From Hyposmocoma kahamanoa (taxonomy: Eukaryota > Arthropoda > Insecta > Lepidoptera > Cosmopterigidae): a DNA stretch of 64,000 bases. Shown here piece by piece: positions 33,800 to 64,000 of the stretch (its first letter is position 1; the number at the start of each line of letters is the position of its first letter). The notes below the pieces were generated by a model. The model had not been told where the DNA came from. It ran no database searches and worked only from the letters and a program-made list of their open reading frames with translations. Position numbers and translations under genes: made by a program. Location of the stretch: assembly GCF_003589595.1 (NCBI RefSeq), contig NW_020654810.1, positions 20,517,748 to 20,581,747 on the forward strand, written 5' to 3'.

Positions 33800-34108
33800 C
33801 TATGTCTCAGCATCGGAACTATTCGAGTTATATGGAAGCCGACGACTATATTGTAAACCTATTTCATCATCATAATCATCATCACCATCATCATCAACTC
33901 TTTTATACGTCCCAGTGCCTTCCATCATCGACGTGCAGGTTTCATAACGATGTTTTCCTCCACCGAAAACCTCATGATGAATTTCAAATTCAATTTCGCA
34001 CATAAATTCCGAGAAACTTAGAGATGCGAATCCGGATTGGAACCCACGACTCTCTGCTTGAGAGGCTTAAGTTCCAACTATTAGGCTACCATGGCTTGAT
34101 TCCATATT
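33800..34108 (-). repeat. tRNA-derived SINE, group D, copy 2
   Basis: On the minus strand: 'tagcctaatagttggaactt', GGGTTCCAATCC, 'ctctaagtttctcggaattt', 'atgaggttttcggtggagga', 'aaacatcgttatgaaacctg', then a long (GATGAT)n tail at 33862-33897. Open frames on both strands here (one His-rich) are by-products of the tail. Confidence 0.8.
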
Positions 34109-34694
34109 TCATACTAATGTATAATTTGCCATTTCAAGTATCTTGCTCATTTGTTGACTAGCACAACTAAAAGTTTGTCTTATGTGCCCAGATATGAGGT
34201 TAATATTAGAAGACTGCGCAGTACAATTTTATATTTGAATTATCTAATATTCATACCAGAATATCGCAAACATACTCTGATACCAAAGTTTCGACATAAG
34301 GTTCATATTTGGAGTTACGTTTTATTAGATAAAGATTTTCTTCAATTAATATTATATTCGTCTGTTTCCGTAAAACCCGAAAAAAATAGTCCGGTACGAA
34401 GGCCTTCACTTAGAAAACGTGATTCTACTTTGAGACAAAGTGTTTACACGATCTTATTTATAAAACCACAGTATTTCTTTCGATTTCAAAGAATGCATTT
34501 GCAATTTTAGCGTTCGATTTGTACGAACAATTAGACCCTCAATAATAAAGTTTCTTAATTTGAAAAGTAACATTTTTGGGAATCTGAAAAAGTAAATTAG
34601 AAGAAAAAACATACAAAAACAATACACCGTTTTTCATATCAGAAATAGAGTTTTGTTACATTTGCCACCAGTCAAACAGGTATATATAGGTATT
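34109..34694. other. intergenic, one unexplained 119-codon open frame
   Basis: The plus-strand frame 34151-34510 starts with TTG, has no recognisable domain and no codon pattern I trust. Treated as chance. Confidence 0.5.
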
Positions 34695-34946
34695 ATATCG
34701 ACTGGCAACCGGTACTATCTCAATTTTATCAACTTTACACGACGAAGAAAAAAATTGTTTGTGTCATTTATATAGATCTTATTTATTAAATAAAAATATG
34801 TAATAAAAATATTTAAAAACTACGTATTTTTATTTAATAAATAAGATGCTACATATATGACGCAAAAACTTTTTTCTTCATCCAACTTTACAGGAGTAAA
34901 GTTGACAAAATTTAGATAGTACCGATTGCCAGTTCACAGTCGATAT
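34695..34946. mobile_element. inverted-repeat element 'ATATCGACTGGCAAC', copy 1
   Basis: Arms ATATCGACTGGCAACCGGTA, CTATCTCAATTTTATCAACTTTA and their imperfect complements, with an AT-rich palindromic centre 'ttatttattaaataaaaata'. Copy 2 is at 63524-63858. Confidence 0.75.
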
Positions 34947-35592
34947 ATTTATTATTTTGTCAGTTACCCAAAAATTACTTTCAGATATACGACATTTTAT
35001 TATTGAGGGGACAATCTGATCATGTGTCAACTTAACACTTACTGCACCTTGACCACAAAAAAGTAGTATAAGATAATCGCAATGGCATTTGAACAGTATA
35101 TAATGTTAATTACTGTAATTTAGACGGCTGTAGATATGAACGATCATATTTTCGGAACGTATTTTTGGCAATATGGGTTAACGCATTCCGTAATGAAGGT
35201 TTATGCATGCATTTGTGGTGACCAATAAATACACACAAACATTACAAAATAGTGCCATTGCGATACAAAAATTGATATATCGATAATTGCATCTCTTTTC
35301 TCAAATGGTTACATCTCTGTTTAACTCAAAAGCGACGCAATTACAAATGAAGTTTGTAATTATACATCCAAATTAACATACACAAACATTTGCAATATAT
35401 GAAGCGACCTAAAAGACACCAATTTGTTGGACCAACTTCTCTACATTTGCATAGTATTATAAATAAATCAAAACATTTTTTTTTAATCTGTCTTTATAAT
35501 GACTTAGGATGGCGCTACCATACAGATAAATGTATCGGCCTCATTAGCATGTATCTAGGTATGGGTAATTTCCAGGTTAGTATTCTCTACTT

Positions 35593-35740
35593 AATTTCGG
35601 TGACAATTTTGTTATTTAAATATTCTAGAATATTATCATGAAGTATTATTTCATAATCGAATGTTGTATCCTGAAATGTTATTTAATGTTTCACGATAAT
35701 ATACTTGAATACTTAAATAACAAATTTTACCACCGAAATT
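35593..35740. mobile_element. short inverted-repeat element
   Basis: Arms AATTTCGGTGACAATTTTGT TATTTAAATATT and the complement ending CACCGAAATT. Just 3' of PI3K. Confidence 0.65.
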
Positions 35741-35944
35741 AGTTAGTGTATGCAAGCCGTTTAGATTCTGACCGAAAAATATTTACACGTTCTAATTGCG
35801 AATGAATGAACCCTAGGACCCCTTTTTCACTCTCAAAGTTAATGATGGTATTTTGCTTATTTACATCGGTTTCACTTTTATTTGCTATTTGACAGTAACT
35901 ATATATTACTAGACACATGTGCATCTATTTAATCTATGTAGTAT

Positions 35945-36165
35945 TTAGACGACCTCGGTGGTCGACTGGCTTGCATCAATGGTTTTCATGGTGTCGCTAC
36001 GTCTGGGGTCCCGGGTTCGATCCTCGGCCGTGTCAATGTAGAAAACTAACTTTTATATATTGTGTCGGGTCAGGGTACCATGGGTTTGTGGTACCATCGT
36101 TGTTTCCGATTACTATAACACAATTGCTTTAGTTACTTACTTTGGGATCGGAACAACGTATGTAT
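35945..36165 (+). repeat. tRNA-derived SINE, group C, copy 1
   Basis: Head GACCTCGGTGGTCGACTGGC, B box GGGTTCGATCCTCGGCC, tail 'tggtaccatcgttgtttccg', 'tactttgggatcggaacaac'. Sister copy at 37345-37565. Confidence 0.8.
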
Positions 36166-36312
36166 TGATGTCTAATTTAATATTTATGTATCAAAGATAA
36201 AATTAAAAATAGAGGGTATTGTAGTTCCGATTTCATATCTAATGTACGCGTAACGTTATAAAGATCTGTTTTATGAAGCTACTTAAATGTTGGCCAACTA
36301 ATTGGTTATATC

Positions 36313-36396
36313 GTTCCCTTTACAATCCATGTTACTTACAATTTTGACTAAATTTTGCTTTCGTCAAAATTATAAATTACATCCGTTGTAAGGGAC
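36313..36396. repeat. hairpin 'gttccctttacaatcc'
   Basis: GTTCCCTTTACAA...CAATTTTGAC pairs with GTCAAAATT...TTGTAAGGGAC. Downstream of the PI3K stop codon. Confidence 0.55.
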
Positions 36397-36529
36397 ATTA
36401 TTAGGTACTTCTATAATTAGCAAATTAAACGAAAAGGTGTCGTATCCAATCATGCCTCTATCGTGGACGTTAGAGCGTCTGCGGTGTGTACTTGGACGGC
36501 TTCCTCAGCCGCCGTGCCACAGGTCACTG

Positions 36530-62653
<26,124 letters not shown>

Positions 62654-62684
62654 CTGATGAAAAGTTATGAGTTAACAATAATAA

Positions 62685-62890
62685 TAGCGCGCACACGCAT
62701 AGCCCCGCAATAGCGAAACCCTGTATCGTGGGTGCCATGGACACACATATAGACAACCACAAAGCACACCCAAACTCACGAGAGAAACAAATGTAGGCCA
62801 CATAAATATTTCTCTCGGCCTGGGAATCGAAACCGGGACATCTGCGTGGAAGACTAGCATGGTAACCGTTTGGCCACAGAGGCAGTTAAA
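62685..62890 (-). repeat. tRNA-derived SINE, group B, copy 7
   Basis: Head 'aactgcctctgtggccaaac', B-box region, 'ctctcgtgagtttgggtgtg' and (ATT)n tail. Immediately upstream of the first visible PI3K exon, separated from its acceptor by about 30 bp. Confidence 0.8.
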
Positions 62891-63523
62891 ACACTCTAAA
62901 CTTAAAAAATTCAACAACTTAACGAACTTAAAAAATAACATAACACAAAATAGCAAAGTAATGTTAAGAAACAGTAGTGCAACAGTGCATGCTAGAAAAT
63001 AATGCAAAAGGATTCAAAGGAAAAGTGCATTAAGTATGTTTTTAAGAAAGAGAATGAGCTATTATTTTTTCAATGTTTTACGAAATATATCAAAGTTACA
63101 ATTAATAATTGCTATAGATATGACACCTATATATCATAGTCATTTATTTCATGTGAACTTTAATGTAACTTGTTTTCCAGTATTTACTGATAGCAATCAA
63201 CAAGTAATATTGAAATAACTGATAATTCTTAAATACTGAGTCATCTCAATTTTTATCAGAGGAATTTAATTGATAATTTTTTATGTAACTGCTCTTATTT
63301 TCATTAAAACCAAGTTAATATTTTAGTTCCATTTAAAATGTGTGTGACAGGAAAATTTTTTTTTACTGTCCTTTTGCAGATAAACACAGTTTATCTCAAA
63401 ATAGTCTGACCCCCTGAAGTGAAAGACACAGAATGTAGATTTAACTATAAAGAGAGTGACTTGCCTCTACACCAAGCCAATGTTGACCTCTAACAGGTAC
63501 ACATTACCTACTCCTGGGCTAAC

Positions 63524-63858
63524 ATATCGACTGTAAACTGGCAACCTGTACTATCTCAATTTTGATAACTTTACAGGATGAAGAAAAATCATTTATGTAT
63601 GTACATACGTACACATGTAATAAAAATATTTAAAAACTACGTATTTATATTTAATAAACCTGCCCCTGCAGCATAGCTACGCGTCATAGTCACGACGCCA
63701 CACGATAAAATTTAAAGAAGCGTGCACTATTGACTATATAAATTAGATCTGATTAAGACAGCCAATAGCGCGCGCCAATTTCAACTACAGGGGCAGATGC
63801 TATATAAATGACACAAACAATTTTTTTCTTCATCCTGTTAAGTTGTCAAAATTGATCA
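63524..63858. mobile_element. inverted-repeat element 'ATATCGACTG', copy 2, interrupted
   Basis: Matches copy 1 in the left arm ('tatctcaattttgataacttt'), centre ('taaaaatatttaaaaactac') and right arm ('ttttttcttcatcc'). A second element (63660-63796) is inserted in the centre. Confidence 0.72.
63660..63796. mobile_element. nested element with CTGCCCCTG / CAGGGGCAG ends
   Basis: About 137 bp absent from the sister copy at 34695-34946; the flanking sequence continues on each side of it. Ends CTGCCCCTG and CAGGGGCAG. Richer in GC than its surroundings. Confidence 0.68.
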
Positions 63859-64000
63859 ACATCAAGGACTTTCATGCCTTCCTACTCTACAAACAACACA
63901 TTTTTGTTGTAGTCTTTACTATCTATTATCTCCTATGACAAATTTTAATTACGTCTCACCTCTCCCAATCAAATGACTAATCTGTGTATTCAACAACTGT

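Noticed and set aside
33802..34005. His-rich open frame (and an acidic Asp-rich one on the other strand)
   Set aside because: Both are translations of the (GATGAT)n tail of a group D SINE.
34151..34510. 119-codon open frame in intergenic DNA
   Set aside because: Starts with TTG, no recognised domain, no splice-site or codon support; AT-rich DNA readily gives such frames.

Overview
This is nuclear DNA from an insect, most likely a moth or butterfly (Lepidoptera). It is AT-rich, with small GT-AG exons in long introns and a dense load of short transposon relics and tRNA-derived SINEs. The species cannot be named from the sequence.

Three genes are supported. (1) Positions 6281-25619, minus strand: the eye-pigment ABC half-transporter white (ABCG family). 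I rebuilt 14 exons, from an ATG at 25619 to a TAA at 6281. Every junction keeps frame except exon 1 to exon 2, which is off by one nucleotide. (2) Positions 36530-62653, minus strand: the class IA phosphoinositide 3-kinase catalytic subunit (p110, orthologue of Drosophila Pi3K92E). Twelve exons are visible, covering the adaptor-binding/RBD linker, part of the RBD, the helical domain and the whole kinase domain to the stop codon. The first exons lie beyond the right edge. The exons for the rest of the RBD and the C2 domain are missing between 51377 and 49640, where there is a run of N and a retrotransposon end. (3) Positions 52894-56448, plus strand: a four-exon LRRC23-like leucine-rich-repeat gene, nested antisense inside the roughly 11-kb PI3K intron.

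The rest is intron, intergenic DNA and mobile-element debris. It includes a dispersed repeat ('family A', at least 12 copies), four groups of tRNA-derived SINE-like repeats, non-LTR retrotransposon 3' ends, a hAT-type element with an exact 8-bp target duplication, a Harbinger-like element flanked by TAA, TA-flanked MITEs (one inside another repeat) and many other inverted repeats. Several nested insertions allow relative dating. The 10.9 kb between white and the PI3K 3' end holds no gene I can support.

The genes do not form a pathway: white loads pigment precursors into granules, p110 makes PIP3 in insulin/growth signalling, and LRRC23 is an axonemal (radial spoke) protein. I found no new biological system. 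The best leads are the white exon-2 splice or frame anomaly, the missing PI3K C2 exons, the nested LRRC23 gene and the dated nested elements.
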